Source: Microbispora hainanensis (GTDB lineage Bacteria; Actinomycetota; Actinomycetes; Streptosporangiales; Streptosporangiaceae). Taken from it: 64,000 bases of DNA. A model generated the notes under the pieces. The model saw nothing but the letters and a program-made list of their open reading frames with translations. It was not told the origin of the DNA and did no database searches. The stretch's first letter is position 1; the number at the start of each line of letters is the position of its first letter. The DNA is taken from assembly GCF_006874475.1 (NCBI RefSeq), contig NZ_VIRM01000008.1:1-64000 (forward strand). Reading direction: 5' to 3'. Shown one piece after another: positions 8,977 to 19,793 of this stretch. Both the position numbers and the translations under genes were made by a program.

Positions 8977-9546
8977 CTATCGGGAGAAAAGTGGCGAGAC
9001 GACGGCATTTAGCTGCTTCTCGATATAAATCACCACGTTGTCGCCGCGTACCTCGCGTCGCAGCTCCCGCCACCCGGATTTGCGATAGAGCTCCAGCGCG
9101 GCTACCTGACGCATAGTGGTGTCGCCGCGCAGGGTGCTGTAGCCGAGCCGGCGCGCCCGATCCTCAAGCTCCTGAGTGATCCGTGCGCCGTAGCCACGCC
9201 GCTGGTGGTCGGGATGGACCCGGAGCCGGCACATCTCGGCCGTGCCGGCGTCGATGCGCCGCAGGCCGCCCATCGCGACGAGCCCTGCTCCAGGCACCTC
9301 CCCCACCAGGAAGTCGCCCCCGGCCCTCAGGTAGACCTCGGTAATCCGGGGGAAGTCGTCGTCGTAGTAGACGCCGTCACCCGGCACGACGCCCACCTGG
9401 GCCAGGCCGATCTGATGGAGGGACCACACCGCGTCAAGGTCGGACCAGCGGTATCGCCGGATCCTCAACGGCGCGGGCCCGCTCTCCCCGCCCCTCACGG
9501 GATCTCCCGGCTCGAGATCTCCCGCCAGCGCGTCTCCTCCTGCCAC
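8977..9546 (-). CDS. GNAT family N-acetyltransferase
   Basis: A 189-residue acetyltransferase. The CoA loop HPDHQRRGYGARITQELE (residues about 112-129) is a textbook R-x-x-G-Y/F-G/A motif, followed by ALELYRKSGW. The GTG start at 9546 follows GAGGAGG by four to five bases. It lies 21 bp behind the XRE-TPR gene on the same strand, so the two may be co-transcribed. Substrate unknown. Confidence 0.88.
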   Translation of the reverse strand: MAGGDALAGDLEPGDPVRGGESGPAPLRIRRYRWSDLDAVWSLHQIGLAQVGVVPGDGVYYDDDFPRITEVYLRAGGDFLVGEVPGAGLVAMGGLRRIDAGTAEMCRLRVHPDHQRRGYGARITQELEDRARRLGYSTLRGDTTMRQVAALELYRKSGWRELRREVRGDNVVIYIEKQLNAVVSPLFSR

Positions 9547-9567
9547 ACGTCCTCCTCGGTACCCACG

Positions 9568-11157
9568 TCACCCGGCGTCCCGCAGCAGCTCCGGTGGGAC
9601 CTCGACCCGGCTCTCCTTGAGCATCTCGCAGAAGGCCTGGAGCCGAGCCGAGTCGCCGTGCTTGGCCCTGATCTCCTTCACCAGGTCATATGCCGGTCTG
9701 AGCAGCAGGTCGGTCCGGTAGTCCTTGTCGACCAGCTCGATGGCCTCCTCGCCCAGCTTGAGCGCGGCGTCGACGTCGCCGTCGATGAGGCGGCACATCG
9801 CCCGGTCGAACCGGATCAGGGTCTGGTCGAGCAGGTCCTCGTCGGTGTATTTGTCGAGCGCCTGCTGCAGGATCACGTCGGCCTCGACGGTCTGCCCCAG
9901 CTTCACCAGGACGTCACCCTGGTAGAAGTAGAGCTGCCGCTCGGTGTAGCCGAACGCCGGGTCCTCCCGGTCGCTGTCGTTCATCTGCTGGAAGGCCGCC
10001 CTGGCGCGGTGCAGGGCCCGCTTGGCCTGCTCGACCACCTCGTGGCGCGAGCCGTTGACACCGGCGATCTTCGCCAGCGCCCTCGCCTCGACGACAGGCG
10101 CCATGGTCCGCGCGGCACAGGGGGTGTGGCCGGCGAGGTCGCGGCTCTTCTTCGCCAGCGTGAGCGCCTCACGCGGGTCGCCGTAGTAGAGCGGCACCAG
10201 CGCCTCGCGGGCGGTGACCCAGGCCCGCAGGGCCCGGTCGCCGGTCTCGTCCGCCGCCATCCGGCCGGTGCGGAAGAACGAGCGGGCCATCCGCTGGTCC
10301 CCGAGGTCGATCATGATCATTCCCGAGAGCCCGGCGAGCTGGGCGGCCATCCGGCACAGCCGTTCCTGCACGTCGATGGGCTGCCGGCGGTCCAGCGCCT
10401 TGCGCACGGCGGTGAACTCCAGCATGACGTCGCAGAGCAGCCGTACGGGCGGGGTGTTCATGTACTGCCGCCCGAAGCCGAACGTGGCCTGCTCCCACTG
10501 GTCGAGCATCGCCGGCGAGACGGTGGCTGTGACCATCGTCTCGTCCATCCGCCGGCGGAGGTTCTCCACCGCGCCGAGCACCTCTTCGTTGAGCTCCTTG
10601 AGCCCGACCGACCCGACGGCGCCGCCGGCGAGGAGCCTCAACAGCGTCCTCCGTAGCACGTTCTCGTCCTCCTCGCCCCCGTCCACCGGATGGGTGCCGC
10701 CGCCCGACGGGGCGGGCGCAGCCCACGGAGCGGGTGAAGTGATATTTCTGTCCTGTTCCGAGCCCCCGCCACCTGATTCGCCCGGATGTCCGTGGCCGCA
10801 GATGCACGGGCTTTCGAACCCGAGGGCCAGGGGCTCCACCCGGTAGACCGAGCACAGGTAGTGGAGATACTCCGGGCCGGGCCGCTTCATGCCCGACTCG
10901 TACGCGGACAGTAGCGTCTCGCCGATGCCGGGGACGGCTTTTCCGTCCTTCTCGAAGAGAGCGCGCACCTGCTCGATCACGTCGGCGAGCGCCACACCGT
11001 GTGAGAGGCGATGTGCCTTGATGCGAGTCGTGCCGAACTGCGCTCCGCAGTCTTTGTGGATCTCCTCTGCGATCTGGGCCAGGCTGCGCCCGGCGGCCAG
11101 GCCCCGCGCCCGGATCCGGCGCGCGATCTCCGTCTCCCTGTGTTGCCTGCCGGACAT
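9568..11157 (-). CDS. XRE-type HTH regulator with TPR-like C-terminal domain
   Basis: A 529-residue protein starting MSGRQHRETEI at ATG 11157, with GAGAGGGG 5-6 bases upstream; the longer open frame upstream runs into the divergent promoter and was rejected. The N-terminal ~100 residues are an HTH region with LLSAYESGMKRPGPEYL, typical of XRE recognition helices. A disordered Gly/Pro segment with a CICGHGHP cluster follows, then an alpha-helical TPR-like domain over about 350 residues. This architecture is common in Streptosporangiales and Streptomyces, often divergent from a small partner protein, as here. A development or metabolism regulator is likely; targets are unknown. Confidence 0.82.
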   Translation of the reverse strand: MSGRQHRETEIARRIRARGLAAGRSLAQIAEEIHKDCGAQFGTTRIKAHRLSHGVALADVIEQVRALFEKDGKAVPGIGETLLSAYESGMKRPGPEYLHYLCSVYRVEPLALGFESPCICGHGHPGESGGGGSEQDRNITSPAPWAAPAPSGGGTHPVDGGEEDENVLRRTLLRLLAGGAVGSVGLKELNEEVLGAVENLRRRMDETMVTATVSPAMLDQWEQATFGFGRQYMNTPPVRLLCDVMLEFTAVRKALDRRQPIDVQERLCRMAAQLAGLSGMIMIDLGDQRMARSFFRTGRMAADETGDRALRAWVTAREALVPLYYGDPREALTLAKKSRDLAGHTPCAARTMAPVVEARALAKIAGVNGSRHEVVEQAKRALHRARAAFQQMNDSDREDPAFGYTERQLYFYQGDVLVKLGQTVEADVILQQALDKYTDEDLLDQTLIRFDRAMCRLIDGDVDAALKLGEEAIELVDKDYRTDLLLRPAYDLVKEIRAKHGDSARLQAFCEMLKESRVEVPPELLRDAG

Positions 11158-11332
11158 TCCGGCCCCTCTCTCGTGGCCGGCCGCACTCGCAGCCCGTGGT
11201 CTCGAGCGGTCCTCGCTTCGTGACGGAGAGTGACTTACTCGTCGCACTCCGCCGACACCATAATGATGGACCATAGTTGGCGCGGCCAAGCCCCCAACAT
11301 GAACGTGCCGACTAAGGATCGTCTCCCGATAG

Positions 11333-11361
11333 GGGTTTTCTTTCAACCAACATGGGTTTTC
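11333..11361. promoter_or_regulatory. Direct repeat in the divergent XRE/partner promoter
   Basis: GGGTTTTC is found at 11333-11340 and 11354-11361, starting 21 bp apart, i.e. two helical turns. The repeat lies in the 335-bp AT-richer region between the XRE-TPR gene start (11157) and the divergent small gene (11493), so it is a candidate autoregulatory site. Confidence 0.4.
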
Positions 11362-11492
11362 CTCCACCTCAGGGACTTCTCGCCATCGTTGACCCGAGCA
11401 CTTCCGTGAGCCATCTTGGGCGCACCAGAGTGAACAGACGGGAACGGAAAGTACACATTCCGCCCGCGAACGGAAATGAAGGAGGACCTACG

Positions 11493-11753
11493 GTGGGGGA
11501 GGACGATTTCCGGCACCTGGAACATCTGGTGGCCGAACTCGATGCGCGGGGTCTGCTCGCGCGAGTCGTGCGCACCCCGTCGGGCCGCGCCTACGTACGC
11601 GTGATCAACCCCGACGCGACGAGCCTCACGGAGAACGTCGTCTGCCAGGCGGCCGACTACTGGTGGTCCTGGGGTGAACGGATGCACCGGGCGGACGACC
11701 CCGCCGGAGCGGCCACGAAGGTGGCCCGCGTGCTTGCCGCGGTGAGCGAGTAG
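11493..11753 (+). CDS. Small conserved protein paired with the XRE-TPR regulator
   Basis: An 86-residue protein starting at GTG 11493, with a perfect GGAGG at 11481-11485 and a 7-base spacing; the ORF extends upstream but lacks such a site. The sequence VGEDDFRHLEHLVAELDARG leads into RVINPDATSLTENVVCQ and the aromatic YWWSWGER. Similar small proteins with an N-terminal helix, a VxNP motif and a WWSW patch often lie next to XRE-type regulators in actinomycetes. Function unknown; a partner or antagonist of the divergent regulator is an inference. Confidence 0.75.
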   Translation: MGEDDFRHLEHLVAELDARGLLARVVRTPSGRAYVRVINPDATSLTENVVCQAADYWWSWGERMHRADDPAGAATKVARVLAAVSE

Positions 11754-12225
11754 GGGAAGGCGGCGGCCCCGAGGTGAGAACCGGCGAGAGCGCAGGCGCC
11801 GTGGGCCGCCGCATCCACCGCGGCTTTGAAGGGGTGGGCAGGACGCCCGGTGCGGAGCGTGGTCGTCGCGCCGCCCCGGTGCGACGGCGACGCTGCGGCG
11901 TCCCGCCCGCCCCGACCCCGCCCGCGCCCCGCGGGCGGGCCGACCGGTCCGCCGGTCGCCACGAACCGCCGTCCGGCCCTGTCGAGCAGGTGGGGCCGGA
12001 CGGTGATCGGGGGGGATCCCCACTTGGAGAACGGCGTCGGGCGCGCTTCCGGGTGCGCGCCCGCGTCCTGCCATACCGTCACTGGAGCGTGTCCGGTCCG
12101 CCCTCCGCGGCCCCGGACGGGACGCGCTTCCGTCTTCCCCGGCGATGTGACGGAGGCCGGATCAGTCGGCAGTATTGGCTACGTTCATGACCTGCCGTTG
12201 AACCGATCCAGGGGGGATCCACCTC
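11754..12225. other. Intergenic stretch with one hairpin
   Basis: No convincing gene was found in these 472 bp; open frames are GC-driven and lack ribosome sites or family signatures. A hairpin with 9-bp arms (CCCGCCCGC / GCGGGCGGG) and a 5-base loop at 11917-11939 could terminate the small upstream gene. The last 80 bp presumably hold the mscS promoter. Confidence 0.5.
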
Positions 12226-13239
12226 GTGTTGCCGCTGTCGCCCGTGACGCCGACTCCTGAGCCGACCGTCGTACCGGACCTGGACGTGCTCGGGGAGAAG
12301 GTGTCGCAGGCGTGCCAGAACAACGACGGCATCTTCTGCACCGTCATGAACAGCGCCTTCCCCGACCGGGATTTCCCCGCCTGGGTGCAGCTCGTGGCGG
12401 GCATCGTCGACGTGCTGCTCCTCGTCGCCCTGATCCTGGCCGGGGCGCTGATCATCCGTAACGTCGTGCACCGGCTGATCACCCGGCTCACCATGCGGGC
12501 CAGTGTGGGCGTGCTGCCGGAACGGCTGCGCGGCAAGAGCGTGCTGACGAGCGCGGAGGCCGCGGCGGCGATCATGACGGAGCGCCGCAGGGCGCGCGCC
12601 GAGACGATGGGCTCGGTCCTGCGGAGCCTCTCGTCCGTCGTGATCCTGGGCACCGCGGCCTTGATGGTCTTCGCGAAGCTCGGGGTCGATCTGGCGCCGC
12701 TGCTCACGAGCGTCGGCATCATCGGTGTGGCGGTCGGCTTCGGTGCCCAGGAGCTGGTCAAGGACTTCATCGCCGGCATGTTCATGCTCCTGGAGGACCA
12801 GTACGGCGTGGGCGACGTGATCGACACCGGGGTGGCCGTCGGCACGGTGGAGGCCGTCACGCTCCGCATCACCCGCCTGCGCGACTCCGACGGCAAGGTC
12901 TGGTATGTGCGCAACGGCACGATCACCCGGATCGGCAACGAGTCGCAGGGCTGGTCGAGGGCCGTGGTGGACGTGCCGGTGCCGTACGACAGCGATGTGG
13001 CGACGGTCCGCGAGCTGCTGAACGACCTCGCCCGCGACATGTGGGAGGACCCGGACTACCGGGACACGGTCATCGTCGAGGAGCCGCAGGTCTTCGGCCT
13101 GGAGTCGATCTCGGGCTCGTCCGTCATCTTCCGCGTCAGCGTGAAGACCGTGCCGGCGCGGCACCTGGAGGTCGCCCGCGAGCTGCGCCTGCGGGTGAAG
13201 CGGGCCTTCGACGAGAAGAGCCTCACCTTCGCCGCCTGA
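12226..13239 (+). CDS. MscS-family mechanosensitive channel
   Basis: A 337-residue membrane protein that releases solutes on hypo-osmotic shock. An N-terminal membrane span (about residues 55-80), a second at about 130-150 and the pore helix (LLTSVGIIGVAVGFGAQELVKDF, with the typical Gly/Ala packing) precede the cytosolic beta domain (VGDVIDTG, WYVRNGTITRIGN) and a C-terminal alpha/beta part. GTG start at 12226 with a G-rich ribosome site at about 12211-12217. Globin follows 34 bp downstream. Confidence 0.93.
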   Translation: MLPLSPVTPTPEPTVVPDLDVLGEKVSQACQNNDGIFCTVMNSAFPDRDFPAWVQLVAGIVDVLLLVALILAGALIIRNVVHRLITRLTMRASVGVLPERLRGKSVLTSAEAAAAIMTERRRARAETMGSVLRSLSSVVILGTAALMVFAKLGVDLAPLLTSVGIIGVAVGFGAQELVKDFIAGMFMLLEDQYGVGDVIDTGVAVGTVEAVTLRITRLRDSDGKVWYVRNGTITRIGNESQGWSRAVVDVPVPYDSDVATVRELLNDLARDMWEDPDYRDTVIVEEPQVFGLESISGSSVIFRVSVKTVPARHLEVARELRLRVKRAFDEKSLTFAA

Positions 13240-13241
13240 CC

Positions 13242-13255
13242 TTACCCATCGGTAA
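13242..13255. promoter_or_regulatory. Inverted repeat and probable leaderless promoter for the globin gene
   Basis: TTACC-CATC-GGTAA is a perfect 5-bp inverted repeat. TAGGCT at 13262-13267 is a plausible -10 box and places transcription start at or next to the GTG start codon (13274), so the globin mRNA may be leaderless and the repeat would sit between -35 and -10, an operator position. Confidence 0.4.
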
Positions 13256-13273
13256 CTGTCTTAGGCTGAAACC

Positions 13274-13657
13274 GTGACCAGCGAGCAGACCCTGTCCTTC
13301 TACGAGGCGGTCGGCGGCGAGGAGGCCTTCGAGCGCCTCGTCCGCCGGTTCTACGAGGGCGTCGCGGAAGACCCCCTGTTGCGCCCGATGTACCCCGAGG
13401 AGGACCTCAGCGGCGCGGAGGAGCGGCTGCGCCTGTTCCTCATCCAATACTGGGGCGGCCCGCGGACCTACAGCGAGCAGCGCGGCCATCCCCGGCTGCG
13501 GATGCGGCACGTGCCGTTCGTCATCGACGAGGCGGCACGGGACGCCTGGCTCAGGCACATGGGCGACGCCGTGCGCTCCCTCGGCCTGCCGGCCGAGCGC
13601 GAGAAGGAGCTGTGGGACTACATCGTCTACGCCGCCCACAGCATGGTCAACGCATAA
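13274..13657 (+). CDS. glbO: Truncated haemoglobin, group II (GlbO type)
   Basis: A 127-residue 2-on-2 globin binding haem and oxygen or NO. It begins [23 protein letters not shown], and has [21 protein letters not shown], the strongly conserved trHbO region: the proximal histidine is in the RMRHVPF segment and the tryptophan near the end (LWDYIVY) is the group II hallmark. No ribosome site is seen before the GTG, in agreement with a leaderless message. Role: oxygen/NO chemistry, known only from the family. Confidence 0.95.
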   Translation: MTSEQTLSFYEAVGGEEAFERLVRRFYEGVAEDPLLRPMYPEEDLSGAEERLRLFLIQYWGGPRTYSEQRGHPRLRMRHVPFVIDEAARDAWLRHMGDAVRSLGLPAEREKELWDYIVYAAHSMVNA

Positions 13658-13687
13658 GCGACCGAAGCAGCGGGCAGCCCAAGACTC

Positions 13688-15238
13688 ATGGAAACAACCC
13701 CCTGGTGGCGTGACGCCGTCGTCTATGAGATCTACGTCCGCAGTTTCGCCGACGCCTCCGGCGACGGTGTGGGCGACCTGGCGGGAATCCGCGACCGCCT
13801 GCCCTACCTCGCCGGGCTCGGCGTCGACGCGATCTGGCTGACCCCTTTCTATCCCTCCCCCATGGCCGACGGCGGTTACGACGTGGCGGACTACCGTGAC
13901 GTCGATCCGTTGTTCGGGTCGCTGGCCGACTTCGACGACCTGGTCGCCGACGCGCACGCGCACGGCCTGCGCCTGATGGTGGACATCGTGCCGAACCACA
14001 GCTCGTCGGCCCACCCGTGGTTCCAGAAGGCCCTGGCGTCCCCCAGGGGCTCCCAGGAGCGCGAGCGGTACATGTTCAGGGACGGGGGCCCGGAAAGCGG
14101 CGGAAGCGGCCACGGAGAGCCGAACAACTGGCTGTCTACGTTCGGAGGCCCGGCCTGGACCCAGGTGCCCGACGGGCAGTGGTATCTCCACCTGTTCGCG
14201 CCCGAGCAGCCCGACTTCAACTGGCGCAACCCCGAGGTGCGGGAGGAGTTCCTCGACGTCCTGCGGTTCTGGCTCGACCGGGGGGTGGACGGCTTCCGGA
14301 TCGACGTCGCGATGGGGCTGATCAAGGCGGAAGGGCTGCCCGACACCGATCCGGGCTTCAGCTCGCGGTCGCCGATCTGGAGCCGGCCCGAGGTGCACGA
14401 CGTCTATCGCGACTGGCGGCGGGTGCTCGACTCCTATCCCGGCACCCGCGTCGCCATCGGCGAGGTCTGGACCGACTCGGCCGAGGACCTCGCGCTGTAT
14501 GTGCGGCCCGACGAGCTGCACCAGAGCTTCAACTTCGCCTGGCTTGAGGCCCCCTGGTCGGCCACGGCCTTCAGGAAGGTCATCGACGACACCCTCAAGG
14601 CCGTCGCCTCGCCGACCTGGGTGCTGTCCAACCACGACGTCGTACGGCACGTGACCCGCTATGGCCAGGGGTCGCTCGACCCGGGGGCCGGCCTGGCACG
14701 GGCCCGTGCGGCGCTGCTCGCCCTGCTCGCCCTGCCGGGCTCGGCCTACCTCTACCAGGGTGAGGAGCTCGGGCTGCCCGAGGTCACCGACCTGCCTCCG
14801 GAGGCGCGCCAGGACCCGATCTTCGCGCGGTCGAACGGCGAGGTGCCGGGCCGCGACGGCTGCCGGGTGCCGCTGCCGTGGTCGGGCACCGAGCCGCCGT
14901 ACGGCTTCGGGCCGGGTGGGTCATGGCTGCCGCAGCCGGCCGGCTGGGCGGACCTCACGGCCGAACGGCAGGCGGCCGACCCGTCCTCGACGCTCTGGTT
15001 CTACCGACGGGTGCTGCAGACGCGGCGCGAGCTGCGCGGCACACTGCCCGACGCGATCACGTGGCTGGAGTCGCCGGAGGAGACGCTGCTCTTCCAGCGG
15101 GGCCGCCTGATCTGTGTGATCAACTGCGGCGAGGGGGCGGTCGCGCTCCCGCCCCACGACCAGGTGCTGATCACCAGCGGCCCGCTCGACGGGACGGCCC
15201 TTCCCGCCGACACGGCGGCCTGGCTGCTCACCGGCTGA
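13688..15238 (+). CDS. GH13 alpha-glucosidase / oligo-1,6-glucosidase
   Basis: A 516-residue enzyme hydrolysing alpha-glucosidic bonds of short maltooligosaccharides or isomaltose. The four GH13 regions are present: DIVPNHSS (region I), GFRIDVA with the nucleophile aspartate (II), AIGEVW with the acid/base glutamate (III) and LSNHDVVRH (IV). WWRDAVVYEIYVRSFAD at residues 6-22 is the family start. No signal peptide, so it acts inside the cell. It lies 30 bp behind the globin gene on the same strand; no metabolic link is evident. Confidence 0.95.
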   Translation: METTPWWRDAVVYEIYVRSFADASGDGVGDLAGIRDRLPYLAGLGVDAIWLTPFYPSPMADGGYDVADYRDVDPLFGSLADFDDLVADAHAHGLRLMVDIVPNHSSSAHPWFQKALASPRGSQERERYMFRDGGPESGGSGHGEPNNWLSTFGGPAWTQVPDGQWYLHLFAPEQPDFNWRNPEVREEFLDVLRFWLDRGVDGFRIDVAMGLIKAEGLPDTDPGFSSRSPIWSRPEVHDVYRDWRRVLDSYPGTRVAIGEVWTDSAEDLALYVRPDELHQSFNFAWLEAPWSATAFRKVIDDTLKAVASPTWVLSNHDVVRHVTRYGQGSLDPGAGLARARAALLALLALPGSAYLYQGEELGLPEVTDLPPEARQDPIFARSNGEVPGRDGCRVPLPWSGTEPPYGFGPGGSWLPQPAGWADLTAERQAADPSSTLWFYRRVLQTRRELRGTLPDAITWLESPEETLLFQRGRLICVINCGEGAVALPPHDQVLITSGPLDGTALPADTAAWLLTG

Positions 15239-15301
15239 TCCCCCCCCCCCGTCTCCCCCCCGTCTCCGCACCGGCCGCCGGCTTCGGCGCCTGCTCTGGC
15301 C

Positions 15302-15338
15302 GCGGGCTCCGCCCGCCCGCTCCGGCCGTCGCGGCCGG
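15302..15338. terminator. Two GC hairpins between convergent genes
   Basis: GCGGGC-TCC-GCCCGC (15302-15316) and CCGGCCG-TCG-CGGCCGG (15322-15338) are two compact hairpins between the glucosidase stop (15238) and the thioesterase stop (15339). Together they form a likely bidirectional terminator. An 11-base C run at 15240-15250 precedes them. Confidence 0.55.
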
Positions 15339-15776
15339 TCACGGAGCGTCGGCGAGAAACTGCCTGAGATATGCCAGCTCGTCTTCGTCGAGCCTCCGGG
15401 GGCGGGCCTCCGCGGCGTCGTAGGCGACCAGGACCGTGCGCGCCTCGACGTAGAGCGTCTCGTCGTCGCGGATCTCGTACGCGAGGGTGAAACGCACCCG
15501 GGAGATCTCGGTGACCCACATCTCGACGCGTACGGGATCGATGCGGAAGGTCAGCGGCCGCCGATAGTCGATCTCGTGCCGGGCGACCACCAGGTCGTGC
15601 CGGCGGCCGCCGAGCTCACGGGGCCGCTCCCACAACATCGACACCCGCGCGTCCTCGAGGTAGTCGAGGAAGCGGACGTTGTTGACGTGGCCGAAGCTGT
15701 CGATGTCGGCGAAGCGCACCTTGCGCTCGAAGACGAAACGGGTCGACTGCTCTGGAGGATGGCGTAGCTCGGTCAC
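15339..15776 (-). CDS. Acyl-CoA thioesterase, hotdog fold
   Basis: A 145-residue single hotdog-domain enzyme of the 4-hydroxybenzoyl-CoA thioesterase type. The motif RFADIDSFGHVNNVRFLDYLEDAR (about residues 21-44, catalytic Asp in DIDSFGHVNN) is diagnostic. It would hydrolyse acyl-CoA esters in the cytoplasm; substrate unknown. It is 75 bp downstream of ettA on the same strand. Confidence 0.9.
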   Translation of the reverse strand: MTELRHPPEQSTRFVFERKVRFADIDSFGHVNNVRFLDYLEDARVSMLWERPRELGGRRHDLVVARHEIDYRRPLTFRIDPVRVEMWVTEISRVRFTLAYEIRDDETLYVEARTVLVAYDAAEARPRRLDEDELAYLRQFLADAP

Positions 15777-15851
15777 CGGTCAAACCTAACGGGCCCCCGT
15801 TCCCGGCACGGAGGCGGGGACGGGGGCCGTGTGAGGCGCAAGGAACGCCGC

Positions 15852-17516
<1,665 letters not shown>

Positions 17517-17526
17517 ACCTTCAAGC

Positions 17527-18828
17527 CTAGGGGATCGCACCGGCAGCGCCGTCCGCGCTGCGCGGAGGTGGGGCCACTGGGGCTGCGGGGAGACAGACTC
17601 TGTCCCTGCCGAGCTCCTTCGCTCGATAGAGGGCGAGGTCGGCGGCGGCCAGCAGCTCGATCAGGTCCTCACCGTGGACGTTCATGATGGCCACCCCGGC
17701 GGAAACCGTGACCGTGACCGTCGCCTGCTCGGCAGGGACGACCATCCGGCCCACCCGGGTGCGCAGGCGCTCGGCCACCCGCCTCGCCTCGTGCACGTCG
17801 GCGCCGGGCAGCAGCACGACGAACTCCTCGCCGCCGAACCGCCCCACCACGTCGTACTCGCGCAGCTGGGTGCGGAGCGTGGCCGCCACCTGGGCGAGGA
17901 CCTGGTCGCCCACCAAGTGGCCGTAGGTGTCGTTGACCTTCTTGAAGTGGTCGATGTCGACCAGGACCAGCGCGAGGGCGTCTCCGGTCCGCTGGGCCCT
18001 GACGATCTCCGTGTCCGCCTCCCGCTGCCAGGCGGCCGCGTTGAGCAGGCCCGTCTTCGGGTCCGTACGCGCCGCGGCCTGGAGCTGGGCGTGCAGCAGG
18101 CTTCGCTGCAGCAGCACGACGGGCGGCAGCACGAGCAGCAGCAGCGCCAGGTTGAGGCCGCAGACGACGGCGACGAGCACGCCGAGGCAGAGCTCGACCG
18201 CGTCGAGCAGGACGCGCTCGCGGTCCCACAGAACCTCGCCCCAACGGCCCTCCGGGTCGGACGCGTGCGCCGCGACCGCGATCAGCGCGGTGTTGAGCAC
18301 CGTGAACAGCACCGCACAGGCCGCCGCGACCGCGATCGCCTCGCCCTTCCCCGACGACAGGTCCGCGGCGGAGGGGACCCAGCGGTGGAAGACGGCCGAG
18401 GCGGAGCCCGCCGCGATTCCGATCGCCGCCGCGCTGAACACGCGGCGATACAGCACGGTCGCCCGGACCCTGAGCTGGAGCAGGATCTGCATCGGTATGG
18501 GCGCGAGCAGGGCGTATACCGGCGGAAGCAGGAACGCCACCGGCAACCACCAGGCGGACAGCAGGTCACGGGACACACCGGCGGGCATGCCGAGGCGGCG
18601 GGTGGCCTCGATGCACACCGCGCCGCAGACGGTGAGCGCGCCGAACATGACGAGGTGAGGGGCGTGGAACGCGGTCGACTTCGCCAGCACGGCGATCAGG
18701 ACCGCGTCGAACGCCACGATCGCGCACACGTAGGACACGAGCGCGGGCGGCTGGGCCAGCAGCGGCCAGCGATTTCGCGAGCAGATCGCGCTTCGCGGTC
18801 TGGCCGAGGTCTGACCGGTTGCCGTCAT
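17527..18828 (-). CDS. Membrane-bound diguanylate cyclase (GGDEF)
   Basis: A 433-residue protein with about six membrane spans in the first 250 residues (for example LVSYVCAIVAFDAVLIAVL and LCLGVLVAVVCGLNLALLLLV) and a C-terminal GGDEF domain. The active site is GGEEF, an active variant, and RxxD (REYD) five residues upstream is an intact product-inhibition I-site, so the enzyme should make c-di-GMP with feedback control. Start ATG 18828 follows GGGGGGCGGG. The stop is 10 bp upstream of ettA's start, on the same strand. c-di-GMP controls development in actinomycetes. Confidence 0.92.
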   Translation of the reverse strand: MTATGQTSARPRSAICSRNRWPLLAQPPALVSYVCAIVAFDAVLIAVLAKSTAFHAPHLVMFGALTVCGAVCIEATRRLGMPAGVSRDLLSAWWLPVAFLLPPVYALLAPIPMQILLQLRVRATVLYRRVFSAAAIGIAAGSASAVFHRWVPSAADLSSGKGEAIAVAAACAVLFTVLNTALIAVAAHASDPEGRWGEVLWDRERVLLDAVELCLGVLVAVVCGLNLALLLLVLPPVVLLQRSLLHAQLQAAARTDPKTGLLNAAAWQREADTEIVRAQRTGDALALVLVDIDHFKKVNDTYGHLVGDQVLAQVAATLRTQLREYDVVGRFGGEEFVVLLPGADVHEARRVAERLRTRVGRMVVPAEQATVTVTVSAGVAIMNVHGEDLIELLAAADLALYRAKELGRDRVCLPAAPVAPPPRSADGAAGAIP

Positions 18829-18969
18829 CCCGCCCCCCAGTAGCCGAAGCCATCTCACGATGAGTAACACAATAGTTGCGGAGTGTGCGATGCGCGACGG
18901 GAACCGCTACCTTGGCACGTTGGCCATCTGCATCTGAGGGGCTGAAAAGGCATCTGCGGCGGTTTGCGC

Positions 18970-18986
18970 GACGCGCGTTTCGCGTC
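18970..18986 (-). terminator. Hairpin downstream of the PPOX gene
   Basis: GACGCG-CGTTT-CGCGTC forms a six-pair stem, about 40 bp after the stop of the PPOX-family gene (19027) and before the GGDEF start (18828). Terminator role inferred from position. Confidence 0.35.
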
Positions 18987-19026
18987 CTCCGGGGCGGCGC
19001 GCAGACCCGGCTCCGCCCACCGCATG

Positions 19027-19620
19027 CTACGTGGTGCGGGGAAGCGGCGGCAGCGGCAGCGGCAGCCCCGGCAGGCCGTCGATACTGGTCGCGACGTGCT
19101 CCTTCTTGTGGAAGTACGCGTCGAGCGACTCGTCGGTCTCGCGTCCGAACCGCGATCCGTGCAGCGGGCGGTCCCCTTCGTAGGTCATGAACGGCACGGA
19201 GTAGCCGCACGTGTCACGGATCTTCTCGGCGGTCACGACGATGATCGCCCGCAGGCCGTGCCGGGTCGGGTCGATGTCCGGGAAGTGGCGCATCAGCCCG
19301 GCCCAGCGTGGATCGTCGCGGAAGACCGGCTCTCCCCGGCCGTGCACGCGCACGATGGTGGGAGGACCGTCGAAGGCGCACCACATCAGGGTGATGCGGC
19401 CGTTCTCGCGCAGGTGGGCGATGGTCTCGGCGTTGCTGCCCGCGAAGTCGAGGTAGGCCACGGTGAGCTCGTCGATCACGGCCGACGAGCCGGTCAGGCC
19501 CTTGGGTGAAAGGTTGACGGTGCCCTCGCCGTCCAGCGGCGCGGTCGCGGTGAAGAAGATGTGCTGCGCCTCGATGAAGGCCCGCAATCTCCCGTCTATC
19601 CGCTCATAGCTCTTCCCCAT
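19027..19620 (-). CDS. Pyridoxamine 5'-phosphate oxidase family protein
   Basis: A 197-residue flavin-binding split-barrel protein. The stretches FFTATAPLDGEGTVNLSPKG and NGRITLMWCAFDGPPTIVRVHGRGEPV are typical of a PPOX-family group of unknown substrate, with no PdxH-specific motifs. The ATG at 19620 (MGKSYERIDGRLRAF) gives the usual start; longer frames upstream are GC-driven. The flavin or F420 use and substrate remain unknown. Confidence 0.85.
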   Translation of the reverse strand: MGKSYERIDGRLRAFIEAQHIFFTATAPLDGEGTVNLSPKGLTGSSAVIDELTVAYLDFAGSNAETIAHLRENGRITLMWCAFDGPPTIVRVHGRGEPVFRDDPRWAGLMRHFPDIDPTRHGLRAIIVVTAEKIRDTCGYSVPFMTYEGDRPLHGSRFGRETDESLDAYFHKKEHVATSIDGLPGLPLPLPPLPRTT

Positions 19621-19793
19621 GCTCCGAGTATCCCCCCGGTGATCCCGCACGGCGGGAGCAGAAACGCCCCAGCGGGCGAGCGGACAGTCCAGCAGGTGCG
19701 GGGGCGGCCCAGCGGGGGTGTGGGAGCGGGGACGGCTCCCCAGTCCCGCGCGCCGCCGAAGCCTTCTGCGGAGTCTCAAGCTGAAGAACGCCG

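Noticed and set aside
15240-15250. C homopolymer as a phase-variation tract
   Set aside because: It lies between convergent stops, outside coding or promoter sequence, so slippage would have no evident effect.
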